A stretch of DNA of 64,000 nt, from positions 1,116,001 through 1,180,000 of the forward strand of contig NZ_JAJDFX010000002.1 in NCBI RefSeq assembly GCF_024704385.1. The letters are read 5' to 3'. Each line of letters starts with the position of its first letter. Positions within the stretch are counted from its first letter, which is position 1. Below the pieces are notes generated by a model. That model saw nothing but the letters and a program-made list of their open reading frames with translations. It had not been told where the DNA came from and did no database searches. The DNA is from Cellulomonas sp. P24. GTDB lineage: Bacteria; Actinomycetota; Actinomycetes; Actinomycetales; Cellulomonadaceae. Shown here piece after piece: positions 1 to 7,808 of the stretch. Position numbers and translations under genes: made by a program.

Positions 1-582
1 CGTGAACCCCAGCATGCGCTCGATCTGCGGGCTCACGTAGGACCAGCGACCGAGCACGCCGGGCTCGGCGACGTAGACCACCGCAGGCACCCGCTCCACC
101 AGGAGCCGGTACCGCTCTTCCGCCGCGCGCAGCTCGCTCTCGAGGCGCTTGCGCTCGGTGATGTCCTGCGTCATGCCGATCGCGTACTCGGGCCTCCCGG
201 CACCGTCCCGGACCAGCGACACCGTGAGCTCCGCCCACAGGGTCCGGCCGTCCTTGCGGATGAACCGCTTGATCATGTCGAAGTGGTCGAGCTCCCCGGC
301 GGCCATCCGGCCGAACAGCTCGAGGTTGCGCGCGATGTCGTCCGGGTGGGTGAACTCGGCGAACGGAACCGCCGCGAACTCCTCCGGCGTGTAGCCCAGG
401 AGCTGCCGGAGCACCTGGTTGGTCATCGTCGTCCGACCCTCGAAGTCGACGAGCCCGATGCCGATCGGTGCGAGCTCGTAGATCGTCTCGAGGCGGTCGA
501 GCTGCGCCTGCATGTCCGCGACGGGCCCGGCGGCGCCGCCCGGGGGTGGCTCGTCCGGGGCCGGGTGCGTCGAGGACTGCAT
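1..582 (-). CDS. PAS-domain sensor protein, N-terminal 194 residues, truncated by the window edge
   Basis: The reading frame starts at an ATG (580-582) and stays open to base 1, so only the first 194 residues are visible. A short Pro/Gly-rich start is followed by a coiled stretch (MQAQLDRLETIYELAP). A PAS domain then spans about residues 35-150 (IGIGLVDFEGR, GYTPEEF, THPDDIARN, IRKDGRTLW) and ends in the usual PAC signature DITERKRLE. A second PAS domain begins near residue 160 (RYRLLVERVPAVVYVAEP). Such tandem PAS proteins sense small ligands or redox state and pass the signal to an output domain such as GGDEF/EAL, a histidine kinase or SpoIIE. The output domain lies outside the window, so its type is unknown. 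No signal peptide is visible, so it is probably cytoplasmic. Confidence 0.8.
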   Translation of the reverse strand, partial: MQSSTHPAPDEPPPGGAAGPVADMQAQLDRLETIYELAPIGIGLVDFEGRTTMTNQVLRQLLGYTPEEFAAVPFAEFTHPDDIARNLELFGRMAAGELDHFDMIKRFIRKDGRTLWAELTVSLVRDGAGRPEYAIGMTQDITERKRLESELRAAEERYRLLVERVPAVVYVAEPGVLGRWSYVSPQIERMLGFT

Positions 583-826
583 ACCGTCCACCGTTCCACC
601 TCCGACGACCCCGTCCACGGCGCACGCACGAGCTGCGGGCTGCGGCACATATCGGTGCCGCCTCCTCGTTCATCGGCACGGGCGGTTCCGGACTCAACCT
701 CCGCCCCGCACCCGCGGCCGCGCGCAGCCCCGACCGGAACGACCCGGACCACTCCCCGGAAGGAGGATGCTGGTACCGGACCGGCTGACCCGAGCGGCCC
801 GGACGAACGACAAGGAGACCCCGCTC

Positions 827-1162
827 ATGATCGTGTGCATCCCCGTGGTCGGAGACGGCCAGACCGGCGGCGGCTGGGGCAAGGCCCACCGCGTCGCGCT
901 CGCCACCGTGACCGACGGCGCCGTGACCGACTGGCAGGAGATCGAGGTCGGCTGGGACGTGGCCCACGACTCCGGGCCCGAGGGGACGCACCACGCACGG
1001 ATCGCACGGTTCCTCATCGACCAGCACGTCGACGTCGTCGTCGCCGGTCACATGGGCGAGCCGATGGTCCGGATGCTGGGCAAGCTCAAGATCCGCACCG
1101 TGCTCGGCGCCGAGGGCGACGCACGCGCCGCGGTGCTCGCCGCTGCCGCACAGCTCGCCTGA
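827..1162 (+). CDS. NifX/NafY-like (dinitrogenase iron-molybdenum cofactor fold) protein
   Basis: This 111-residue protein starts at ATG 827, ten bases after a good AAGGAG site (812-817). It begins MIVCIPVVGDG and contains GWGKAHRVALATV, a His-rich middle (HDSGPEGTHHARIARFL) and the closing strand-loop VVVAGHMGEPMVRML...GIRTVLG-like segment. This is the layout of the NifX/NifB-C-terminal/NafY superfamily, which binds metal clusters or small cofactors. No nif gene is nearby, so a role in nitrogen fixation is not supported. Stand-alone members of this family are common in actinobacteria and have no settled function. It is divergent from the PAS gene and convergent with the PIG-L gene, with which it shares terminator hairpins. 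Confidence 0.75.
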   Translation: MIVCIPVVGDGQTGGGWGKAHRVALATVTDGAVTDWQEIEVGWDVAHDSGPEGTHHARIARFLIDQHVDVVVAGHMGEPMVRMLGKLKIRTVLGAEGDARAAVLAAAAQLA

Positions 1163-1165
1163 CAC

Positions 1166-1210
1166 CGAACCGGCGGGCACCCGCCTGAGCGTCGGATGCC
1201 CGCCGGTTCG
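1166..1210 (+). terminator. 14-bp stem-loop just after the NifX-like gene
   Basis: CGAACCGGCGGGCA (1166-1179) and TGCCCGCCGGTTCG (1197-1210) form a perfect 14-bp stem with a 17-base loop, starting four bases after the stop codon. There is no T-run, as is usual for actinobacterial terminators. Its right arm is shared with the next hairpin, so only one of the two can fold at a time. Confidence 0.7.
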
Positions 1211-1266
1211 AGCACCTGCGCCGGGTCAGTCCGTCGGGCCGGCCCAGCGCAGGTGCTCGAACCGGC
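1202..1266 (-). terminator. 20-bp stem-loop overlapping the 3' end of the PIG-L gene
   Basis: GCCGGTTCGAGCACCTGCGC (1202-1221) is perfectly complementary to 1247-1266. The right arm lies inside the last codons of the PIG-L gene (stop at 1226-1228), and the left arm overlaps the right arm of the 1166-1210 hairpin. It is likely the terminator of the minus-strand gene or a bidirectional terminator. Confidence 0.65.
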
Positions 1267-1900
1267 CCAGGAGCTCCAGCCGCCGCCACAGGACGCTCGA
1301 CGGCACCGCCTGGCTCGCGTGCGCCCGCACGGCGACGAGCTGGCGCGTCCTGTCGACCTCGAGCACGACGTCCACCTCCTCCGGCCGATGCCCGGAGAAC
1401 GCTCCGGAGTAGTCGGAGTTGAGCTGTGCGGCGACCTCCACGGGCAGGGTCCAGGCCAGCACCGGGACACCCACGACCTGAGCCGCGGCCACCGCGGCCC
1501 GGCCGGCCGCGGCGTGGTCCGGATGCCCGGTCACCCCGGAGGGGTCGAACACCAGGAGCGCCTCGCTCCCCCGGTCACGCGCCACGGCCACGACGTCGTC
1601 GACCAGCACGGCTGCCGGGACCTCGCCGAGCGCACCGTCGGGATGGTCGCGCAGGATCGTCGCCGAGCACCCGAGGGCCGCGGCGGCCGCGACGAGCTCG
1701 GACTCCCGCAACGTCGCGAGATCACCCGGTGACCCGTGCAGCGTCGACGCCTCACCGTGGGTGAAGCACAGCACCGCCACCTGCGCGCCACGCGAGACGA
1801 GCGCGTCGATCACGGCACCCAGACCGAAGGACTCGTCGTCGGGATGGGCGACCACGACGAGCACCTCACGCCAGTCCGGCAACGCGTGCGACGCGGTCAT
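1226..1900 (-). CDS. PIG-L/LmbE family N-acetylglucosaminyl deacetylase
   Basis: This 224-residue protein starts at ATG 1900 behind GGGGAGGAG. The zinc-binding signature of the PIG-L family, (P/A)HPDDE, appears as VVAHPDDESFGLGAVIDAL near residue 17, and the second metal-site histidine is in GVTGHPDHAAAGRA near residue 130. The family removes N-acetyl groups from GlcNAc-type sugars; actinobacterial members include MshB and Mca of mycothiol metabolism. This protein is shorter than MshB (about 290-300) and lacks its context, so I call only the family. It faces the NifX-like gene and is downstream of the GGDEF/EAL gene with a 43-base gap, so the two may be cotranscribed. Confidence 0.85.
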   Translation of the reverse strand: MTASHALPDWREVLVVVAHPDDESFGLGAVIDALVSRGAQVAVLCFTHGEASTLHGSPGDLATLRESELVAAAAALGCSATILRDHPDGALGEVPAAVLVDDVVAVARDRGSEALLVFDPSGVTGHPDHAAAGRAAVAAAQVVGVPVLAWTLPVEVAAQLNSDYSGAFSGHRPEEVDVVLEVDRTRQLVAVRAHASQAVPSSVLWRRLELLGRFEHLRWAGPTD

Positions 1901-1943
1901 CGTGCTCCTCCCCGGCAGGGTCGCGCGGTGTCGGTCCGACGGC

Positions 1944-4370
1944 TCAGCGCCCGGCGGCGCCGTTCTCGAGCCACGCGCCGAACTCGCCGGCGGCCGCCGG
2001 CTCGAGGTAAAGGTAACCCTGGAGCCCGTCCGCACCGAGCTCGCTCAGCAGCTGCTCGTGGTCACGTGTCTCGACCCCCTCGGCGATCGTGCGCACGCCC
2101 ATCTGGTGCGCCATCGTGATGATCGCCTCGGTGACGGCTCTGTCCTCCCGGTTCGTCGTCGCCCCCAGGACGAACGACTTGTCGATCTTGACGATCTGGA
2201 CCGGGAGTGCGCGGAGTGTCGTCAGGGACGAGTACCCCGTGCCGAAGTCGTCGATCGCGATCGTCACACCGTGACCGGAGATCGCGAAGAGCCGCTCGAT
2301 CGCGGCCGGCGACGAGATCATCACCGTCTCGGTGAACTCGAGCACGAGCTTCTCGGGCGGCCACGCGAACACCTGGAGGCACCGGACGACCTCGTCGATG
2401 AACACGTCGTCGTCGAGCTGCAGGGCCGACACGTTGACGTGCACGGCCAGGACACGGGACGGGTCGACCGCCCGCCAACGTGCGGCATCCGCGCACGCCT
2501 GCCAGAGCACGAACGTGCCGATCGCCGCGATCGCACCGATCCGCTCCGCCGCCGGGATGAACGAGTCCGGGGACTGCAGGCCACGCTCCGGGTGCCGCCA
2601 TCGGACGAGCGCCTCGACCGCGGTGCACTCCCCGCCGTCCGGCTCGACGACCGGTTGGTAGTGCACCTCGAGCTGACCGGTGTGCACCGCCTGCGCGAGC
2701 TCCTGCTCGAAAGCGAGCCGGGCGACGTGCCCGGCCTCGAACGTGTCGTCGAAGACGTGCACGCTCGAGGTGTGATCGGCCTTGGCGCCGTACATCGCGA
2801 CGTCGGCCCGATGGACCAGCTCCTCGATGTCGAGGCCGGCGGAGGCGGTCGCGACCCCGACGCTGATCCCGAGCTGCACGACCCGGCCGTTCAGGCTCGC
2901 CGGGCGGGCGATCTCGGCCACGACCCGGTCGGCGACCGCCTTCGCGGTCGCGACGTCGGCGCCGGGCAGCACGACCGCGAACTCGTCACCGCCGATGCGG
3001 GCGCACACGTCGTCCGGCCGCGTCGCGCTCTCCAGGCGGGCCGCGACCTCGCGCAGCAGCGTGTCGCCGTCCCGGTGCCCGAAGAGGTCGTTGACGTCCT
3101 TGAAGTCGTCGAGATCGACGAACAGCACGGCGACCGGCTCCGCCTTCTCGTTGTCGAGCGCGGCGGCGAGCACGGCGTGGAACGTCGCGCGGTTCGCGAG
3201 CCCCGTCAGCCCGTCGCGCGCTGCCTGCACGCTCAGGTCGTGGTGCACGACGCTGTTCCGGTAGCCGAGGGCGATCTGGTTCGAGAGCCCGTCCAGCGCG
3301 AGCGCCACATCGTCGGGGACGCCGTCGGGCGAGCCGAAGACCAGCCAGGCGGTCCCCAGGCGACGCGGGATCTTCGGCGCCGCGAAGCCCGCCCAGGCGC
3401 ACCGCTCGCCGGCACCGGCGTCCAGCTCGCGGTGACCCCAGGTGCCCGGACCCGTCGCGGAGTCGGGCAGGGCAGCGAGGACGTGGGGAGGGAGCGAGTC
3501 GGGCAGGTCGTCGAGCCCGGTGGAACGCCCCTCGACCACGACCACGTCACCGAGGTCGCGCACCTTCATCACGCGGAGGCCAGGGGTCCACCGGCAGATC
3601 TGCTCGATGGCCTCCCAGCCCAGCGCACGGATCTCCGCCGCGTCCGTGGTCCTCAGGAGCTGGGCCCCGAGCCAGATGTGCAGCGCGTCGAAGCTCGTCG
3701 CCCGGGAGCGGTGCCGGATCGCCTCGGCGAGACGGTGGCCGACGGTCCCGGTGATGACGATCGTCGGCACGATCGCGACGAGCGCCACGAGCGGGGAGGT
3801 CCAGGCGCCGTGGTCCCGGTGCGGCCACATGGCGACGATCGTCGCCATCGCCGCGACGTACAGCGCGACCCGTAGCGCCACCCGACGACCGTTCCCGTAC
3901 AGCGACCGGAACCACAGGGCGGCGAAGACGAGCGCCACGACAGGTTCCGGATCCGGGTTGGCCACACCGATCGCGACGATCGCGAGCGCGTCGACGAGGT
4001 CCATCTGCACCAGGACGCGTCGCCGCCGGTACCCGAGCGCCCAGGAGAGCCCGAGCGCGACCCCGCCGGCCAGTGCGCCGACGAGCGGGAGACCCCGATC
4101 GGTCGTGACGGGCCCGAGGAGCGACAGCGGCAGCGAGATCAGGGCGAGCGCCACGAAGAGCCGCCGCGTGACGTCGAGGATCTCGTCACCACCGCCCCGA
4201 GTGGGCCGCCAGCGAGCCACCAGCCGTGAACCCCGAGGATGCCGGACCGGTCGGGGGACGCGGAGCGGGATGCTCGTTCCCGCGCGGGCACCGACCGGCG
4301 CGGTCGCGGACACCGGGAGGACGTGCGGGAGGTCGGGAACGGTACGGTCGTCGACCCGGAGCGTCGGCAT
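1944..4370 (-). CDS. membrane-bound GGDEF-EAL cyclic-di-GMP enzyme
   Basis: This 808-residue protein (start ATG 4370, AGGAC site upstream) begins with about 80 residues of unclear role and then five or six hydrophobic segments (about 80-250). A GAF-like linker (VMKVRDLGDVVVV...HRELDAG) follows. The GGDEF domain carries an intact GGDEF near residue 460 (CARIGGDEFAVVLPG), and the EAL domain an intact EAL near 586 (TAVEALVRWRHPERG). The catalytic landmarks LEFTET, IDDFGTGYSSL, KIDKSF and AEGVET are all present. Both halves therefore look catalytically competent: diguanylate cyclase and phosphodiesterase in one protein, acting at the membrane. The neighbouring PAS sensor may be related signalling. 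A longer frame runs upstream to 4493 through a ten-C run, but its amino-acid composition looks non-coding. Confidence 0.88.
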   Translation of the reverse strand: MPTLRVDDRTVPDLPHVLPVSATAPVGARAGTSIPLRVPRPVRHPRGSRLVARWRPTRGGGDEILDVTRRLFVALALISLPLSLLGPVTTDRGLPLVGALAGGVALGLSWALGYRRRRVLVQMDLVDALAIVAIGVANPDPEPVVALVFAALWFRSLYGNGRRVALRVALYVAAMATIVAMWPHRDHGAWTSPLVALVAIVPTIVITGTVGHRLAEAIRHRSRATSFDALHIWLGAQLLRTTDAAEIRALGWEAIEQICRWTPGLRVMKVRDLGDVVVVEGRSTGLDDLPDSLPPHVLAALPDSATGPGTWGHRELDAGAGERCAWAGFAAPKIPRRLGTAWLVFGSPDGVPDDVALALDGLSNQIALGYRNSVVHHDLSVQAARDGLTGLANRATFHAVLAAALDNEKAEPVAVLFVDLDDFKDVNDLFGHRDGDTLLREVAARLESATRPDDVCARIGGDEFAVVLPGADVATAKAVADRVVAEIARPASLNGRVVQLGISVGVATASAGLDIEELVHRADVAMYGAKADHTSSVHVFDDTFEAGHVARLAFEQELAQAVHTGQLEVHYQPVVEPDGGECTAVEALVRWRHPERGLQSPDSFIPAAERIGAIAAIGTFVLWQACADAARWRAVDPSRVLAVHVNVSALQLDDDVFIDEVVRCLQVFAWPPEKLVLEFTETVMISSPAAIERLFAISGHGVTIAIDDFGTGYSSLTTLRALPVQIVKIDKSFVLGATTNREDRAVTEAIITMAHQMGVRTIAEGVETRDHEQLLSELGADGLQGYLYLEPAAAGEFGAWLENGAAGR

Positions 4371-4709
4371 CTCGCCGTCCTGCGCCCGCAGCTGGGACAC
4401 CCCCCCCCCTTCCCGTCGTGCAGCCCCTGTCGGCAACCGCACGGGCACCGTCGGGCACCGAGGCACCCGGGGGCCGACGCGCCACGCAGGCACCGTCCTC
4501 GACGGTTGTCGGCACGTCGGTCCATCGACTGGAGTGCGACACGCTGCTCCGCCTCAGGTTCACCCGCTCGGCGCCGCCCCACGGCTCGGCAGCCGAACCG
4601 CGCCGGAGCCACGACGCCCGATGCGGGCGGCAGGAGTCGGTGCGAGGCTGGGGCACGAGCGGCGAGGCGCGACCCGCGGGCCCCGAGCGTGTCATCGAGA
4701 GGACCTCCC
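4371..4709. other. divergent intergenic region between GGDEF-EAL and VOC genes
   Basis: 339 bases without a convincing gene. It holds the ten-C run and the two divergent upstream regions. The only clear signal is the GAGAGG ribosome site just before the VOC start. I could not place a promoter with confidence. Confidence 0.5.
4400..4409. repeat. ten-C homopolymer upstream of the GGDEF-EAL start
   Basis: An uninterrupted run of ten C on the plus strand lies 30 bases upstream of the chosen ATG of the GGDEF-EAL gene. It sits in its likely 5' leader or, if a farther start is used, in its coding region. It is the longest homopolymer I noticed in the window. Confidence 0.8.
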
Positions 4710-5084
4710 ATGCTGGAGCGCTCACCGGCGTTCAGCGGCTTCGCCGTCGACGACCTCCCCGCCGCGCTGCGGTTCTACCGCGACGTCCTCGGGCTGCGTG
4801 TGTCCGAGCAGGACGGCATGCTGCGCCTGCACCTGCACACGGGGGCCGAGGTCCTCGTCTACCCGAGACCGACGCACACGCCGGCCACGTTCACGATCCT
4901 CAACTTCCCCGTGCCCGACATCGAGGAGGCCGTGGCTGCCCTCACCGCGCGCGGTGTGGTGCTCGAGCACTACGTGGGGACGCCTGTCGAGACGGACGCG
5001 GCCGGGATCTTCCGGCGTGGCGGACCGCTGATCGCATGGTTCACCGATCCGGCGGGGAACGTGCTGTCGGTGATCCAGGAGTGA
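4710..5084 (+). CDS. VOC (glyoxalase/bleomycin-resistance) family protein
   Basis: This 124-residue protein starts at ATG 4710 after GAGAGG. It shows the paired beta-alpha-beta-beta-beta modules of the vicinal-oxygen-chelate fold: AFSGFAVDDLPAALRFYRDVLGLRV, LRLHLHTGAEVLVYPR, FTILNFPVPDIEEAVAAL and the closing IAWFTDPAGNVLSVIQE. The usual metal or substrate positions are only partly filled, as in many uncharacterised actinobacterial VOC proteins (DUF-type glyoxalases). Substrate and reaction cannot be told from sequence. It is a single gene. Confidence 0.8.
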   Translation: MLERSPAFSGFAVDDLPAALRFYRDVLGLRVSEQDGMLRLHLHTGAEVLVYPRPTHTPATFTILNFPVPDIEEAVAALTARGVVLEHYVGTPVETDAAGIFRRGGPLIAWFTDPAGNVLSVIQE

Positions 5085-5115
5085 GAACGCCGTGGCGCGT
5101 GGAGCCCTCCCGAGC

Positions 5116-6147
5116 TCAGCGCGATCGCTGAGCTCGCTGCGGGGGTGGCGCGGTCGAGGTGCGGATCACCAGGCGGGGTGGTTCGGGTGCGCTGACCGCG
5201 TGGGTGCGCTGGGGGTCGATGACGTCCAGCAGCGAGGTGACGGCGTGGTGTCCGTAGCCGCGGAAGTCCAGTCGCACGGTGGTCAGGGGCGGCAGGAAGT
5301 AGCCGGACTCGGGGATGTCGTCGATGCCGATCACGGAGATCTGCTCCGGGACGGCGATCGCGCGCTCGCTCAGGGCGCGGAGAACACCGAGGGCCATCTG
5401 GTCGTTCGCGGCGAGGAGCGCGGTGGTCGTTGTCGGGTCGATCGTCTGGCCGGCGACGTAGCCCGAGCGAGCGGTCCAGTCGCCGGTGATCACCGGCAGC
5501 GGCACGAGGTGATGGGCGGTCATCGTCTCCAGGTAGGTGCGCGTCCGGGCGGCGGCGGAGGCCCAGTGCGGCGGTCCCCCGACCAGGGCGATGCGGGTGT
5601 GGCCGAGGCCCACGAGGTGATCGAGGGCCAGGCGGGTCGCGATGGCGTTGCCGGTGTGCGCGCCGGGATCGGTGGGGTCGCCCTCGAGGGGTGCAGCCAC
5701 CAGGACCGGCATGCGGGGCCGCCAGGCAGTCAAGGCCGCGCGGACCTGGTCGGAGGGACCCAGGACCACGACACCGGCCAGGTCGTGCTGGTCGAGCAGG
5801 TCGGTGGCATGGACGGCGTCGCGACCGGCGTGCTCCAAGGACACGATGTCCAGCACGTACCCGGCCTGACGGGCTGCCGTCGCGGCGCCGGCGATGAACG
5901 TGCTCGGCCCGGACTCGAGCATGCCGGTGACCAGGGCACCCAGGTGCATCGAGCGACGCGAGGCCAACGCGGCCGCGGCCGCGTTGCGTCGGAACCCCAG
6001 GGCCACGATCGCGCTCTGGACCCGCTCCCGGGTCGCCGCACGCGTCCCGGGCTCACCGTTGACCACCCGCGAGACCGTCTGGTGCGACACCCCCGCGGCC
6101 CGGGCCACGTCGTAGATCGTCGCCGCTCGCGTCACGGGAGCCGTCAC
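5116..6147 (-). CDS. LacI-family transcriptional regulator (distal gene of the arabinoside cluster)
   Basis: This 343-residue protein starts at GTG 6147 after GGAAGGGGGG. The helix-turn-helix is TIYDVARAAGVSHQTVSRVVNG (about residues 10-30), with the hinge helix RNAAAAALASRRS. A periplasmic-binding-like ligand domain runs to the end (GVVVLGPSDQV, ALVGGPPHWASAAART, ALLAANDQMALGVLRAL, ISVIGIDDIPESGYFLPPLTTVRLDF). Length is normal for the family. It follows the GH51 gene by 60 bases on the same strand and is probably cotranscribed with the arabinoside operon. A second LacI regulator stands at the other end of that operon. Confidence 0.9.
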   Translation of the reverse strand: MTAPVTRAATIYDVARAAGVSHQTVSRVVNGEPGTRAATRERVQSAIVALGFRRNAAAAALASRRSMHLGALVTGMLESGPSTFIAGAATAARQAGYVLDIVSLEHAGRDAVHATDLLDQHDLAGVVVLGPSDQVRAALTAWRPRMPVLVAAPLEGDPTDPGAHTGNAIATRLALDHLVGLGHTRIALVGGPPHWASAAARTRTYLETMTAHHLVPLPVITGDWTARSGYVAGQTIDPTTTTALLAANDQMALGVLRALSERAIAVPEQISVIGIDDIPESGYFLPPLTTVRLDFRGYGHHAVTSLLDVIDPQRTHAVSAPEPPRLVIRTSTAPPPQRAQRSR

Positions 6148-6207
6148 CTGGCACCCCCCTTCCCTGACAGCTTCCTCGTGACCTGGCGCACTGCCGCGTC
6201 CTTCCGC

Positions 6208-7719
6208 CTACCCGAGCGAGAGTGCCGTCCACGAGACCGGCGGCAGCGTGATCGTCACCTCGGATCCCGACACGACGGCGGTCGGGTTCGGTCGCAGACC
6301 CACCCGATCCCGGTGCTCGAGCGTGTTCTTCGCCGTGACGTCGTCGTCGCTGAGCGTCTCCGCACCGAGGACCCGGACCTCGCCGAGGGCCCGCACGTCG
6401 ATCGTCACCTCGGCCGACTCGTGCAGATGGCGATTGACCAGGAAGACCGCCGTGCTCCCGTCGGCTGCGTCGTACGTGGCGACGGCATCGACGAGGCCGA
6501 CCTCGCCGTACGCGTCGGTCCGGTACGTCTCGGTCTCGAGCCGTACCTCCAGCGCCTCTCCCGTGGCAAGACGTGACGTCACGGCGAAAGGGAAGTACGT
6601 CGTCTGCTTCCAGGCGGGACCACCCGGCTCCGTCATGATCGGCGCGATCACGTTGACGAGCTGCGCAAGCGACGCGGAGGTCACCCGGTCCGCGTGCCGC
6701 AGCAGCGAGATCAGGAGGTTGCCGAACACGACCGCGTCGGCGACCGAGTAGGCGTCCTCGAGCAGACGCGGCGCGACCGGCCAGTTGTCGATCCCCTCGA
6801 TCCGGTCGACGTTCTGGTACCGGTCGATGTACCAGACGTTCCACTCGTCGAACGAGATGTTGATCGTCTTCTCGGAGCGGTTGACCGCCTTGACGTGGTC
6901 TGCGGTGGCGACGACCGACTCGATGAAGTGGTCCATGTCCACCGCGGACGCCAAGAAGCTCGCCAGGTCGCCGTTCTTCTCCTCGTAGTAGGCGTGGCAC
7001 GAGATGTAGTCGACGTCCTCGTAGCTGTGGGTCAGGACGGTCCGCTCCCACTCGCCGAACGTCGGCATGTGCGCGCCGGACGAGCCGCACACGACAAGCT
7101 CGACCGAGGGATCGAGCTGTCGCATCGCCTTGGCGGTCTGCGAGGCGAGCTTGCCGTAGTCGTCGGCCGAGCGGTGCCCGAGCTGCCACGGCCCGTCCAT
7201 CTCGTTGCCGAGGCACCACATGCCGACACCGAAGGCCTGCTCCCGGCCGTTCGCGATCCGCCGGTCGGACCATGCGGTGCCGGAGGCGATGTTGGTGTAC
7301 TCGAGGAGATCGAGGGCCTCGAGCGTGCCGCGAGTGCCCAGGTTCACGGCGAGCATGAGGTCGCTGCCCACCTTCTCGAGCCACGACGCGAACTCGTGCA
7401 GGCCGATCTCGTTGGTCTCGGTGGAGTGCCAGGCGAGGTCGAGCCGGCGGGGCCGCTGGTCACGGGGCCCGACGCTGTCCTCCCACCGGAAGCCGGAGAC
7501 GAAGTTGCCACCGGGATAGCGGATCGTCGAGACCCCCAGCTCCTTGACCAGGTCGATCACGTCGGTACGGAAGCCCTCGGCGTCCGCGGCCGGATGCCCG
7601 GGCTCGTACAGGCCGTCGTAGACGCAGCGCCCGAGGTGCTCGACGAACGCGCCGAAGAGACGACGGTTGACCCCCCCGATGGTGAAGGCGGGATCGATGG
7701 TGAGACGTGCGGAGGGCAT
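6208..7719 (-). CDS. alpha-L-arabinofuranosidase, GH51
   Basis: A 503-residue cytoplasmic enzyme (no signal peptide) starting at ATG 7719. It is full length for GH51. The acid/base glutamate is E173 in CLGNEMDGPWQLG and the nucleophile is E292 in ISFDEWNVWY; both sit at the spacing expected for clan GH-A. Other family signatures are IRYPGGNFVSGFRWEDSVGP and the C-terminal beta-sandwich ending PPVSWTALSLG. It releases terminal arabinofuranose from arabino-oligosaccharides or arabinoxylan fragments after import. It lies 89 bases downstream of the permease genes, which supports an import-then-hydrolysis role. Confidence 0.95.
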   Translation of the reverse strand: MPSARLTIDPAFTIGGVNRRLFGAFVEHLGRCVYDGLYEPGHPAADAEGFRTDVIDLVKELGVSTIRYPGGNFVSGFRWEDSVGPRDQRPRRLDLAWHSTETNEIGLHEFASWLEKVGSDLMLAVNLGTRGTLEALDLLEYTNIASGTAWSDRRIANGREQAFGVGMWCLGNEMDGPWQLGHRSADDYGKLASQTAKAMRQLDPSVELVVCGSSGAHMPTFGEWERTVLTHSYEDVDYISCHAYYEEKNGDLASFLASAVDMDHFIESVVATADHVKAVNRSEKTINISFDEWNVWYIDRYQNVDRIEGIDNWPVAPRLLEDAYSVADAVVFGNLLISLLRHADRVTSASLAQLVNVIAPIMTEPGGPAWKQTTYFPFAVTSRLATGEALEVRLETETYRTDAYGEVGLVDAVATYDAADGSTAVFLVNRHLHESAEVTIDVRALGEVRVLGAETLSDDDVTAKNTLEHRDRVGLRPNPTAVVSGSEVTITLPPVSWTALSLG

Positions 7720-7808
7720 GAGGATCCTTAGGAGACGGGTGGGACGAGGAACCGGGACCAGGTGGGACGACGGACGCGGCGTGCGGCACGAGCGCCGTCA
7801 GCGCGGCA

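Noticed and set aside
827-1162. Nitrogen-fixation function for the NifX-like gene
   Set aside because: No other nif or cofactor gene is present and stand-alone members of this fold are common in non-diazotrophs.
1761-3875. 704-codon open frame antisense to the GGDEF-EAL gene
   Set aside because: Long antisense frames are expected in high-GC DNA. The product is Arg/Asp/Val-rich low-complexity sequence with no domain, while the opposite strand encodes clear GGDEF and EAL motifs.
4494-4709. Upstream extension of the GGDEF-EAL gene or a separate small gene here
   Set aside because: No ribosome site, poor codon pattern, and the frames run through the ten-C tract.
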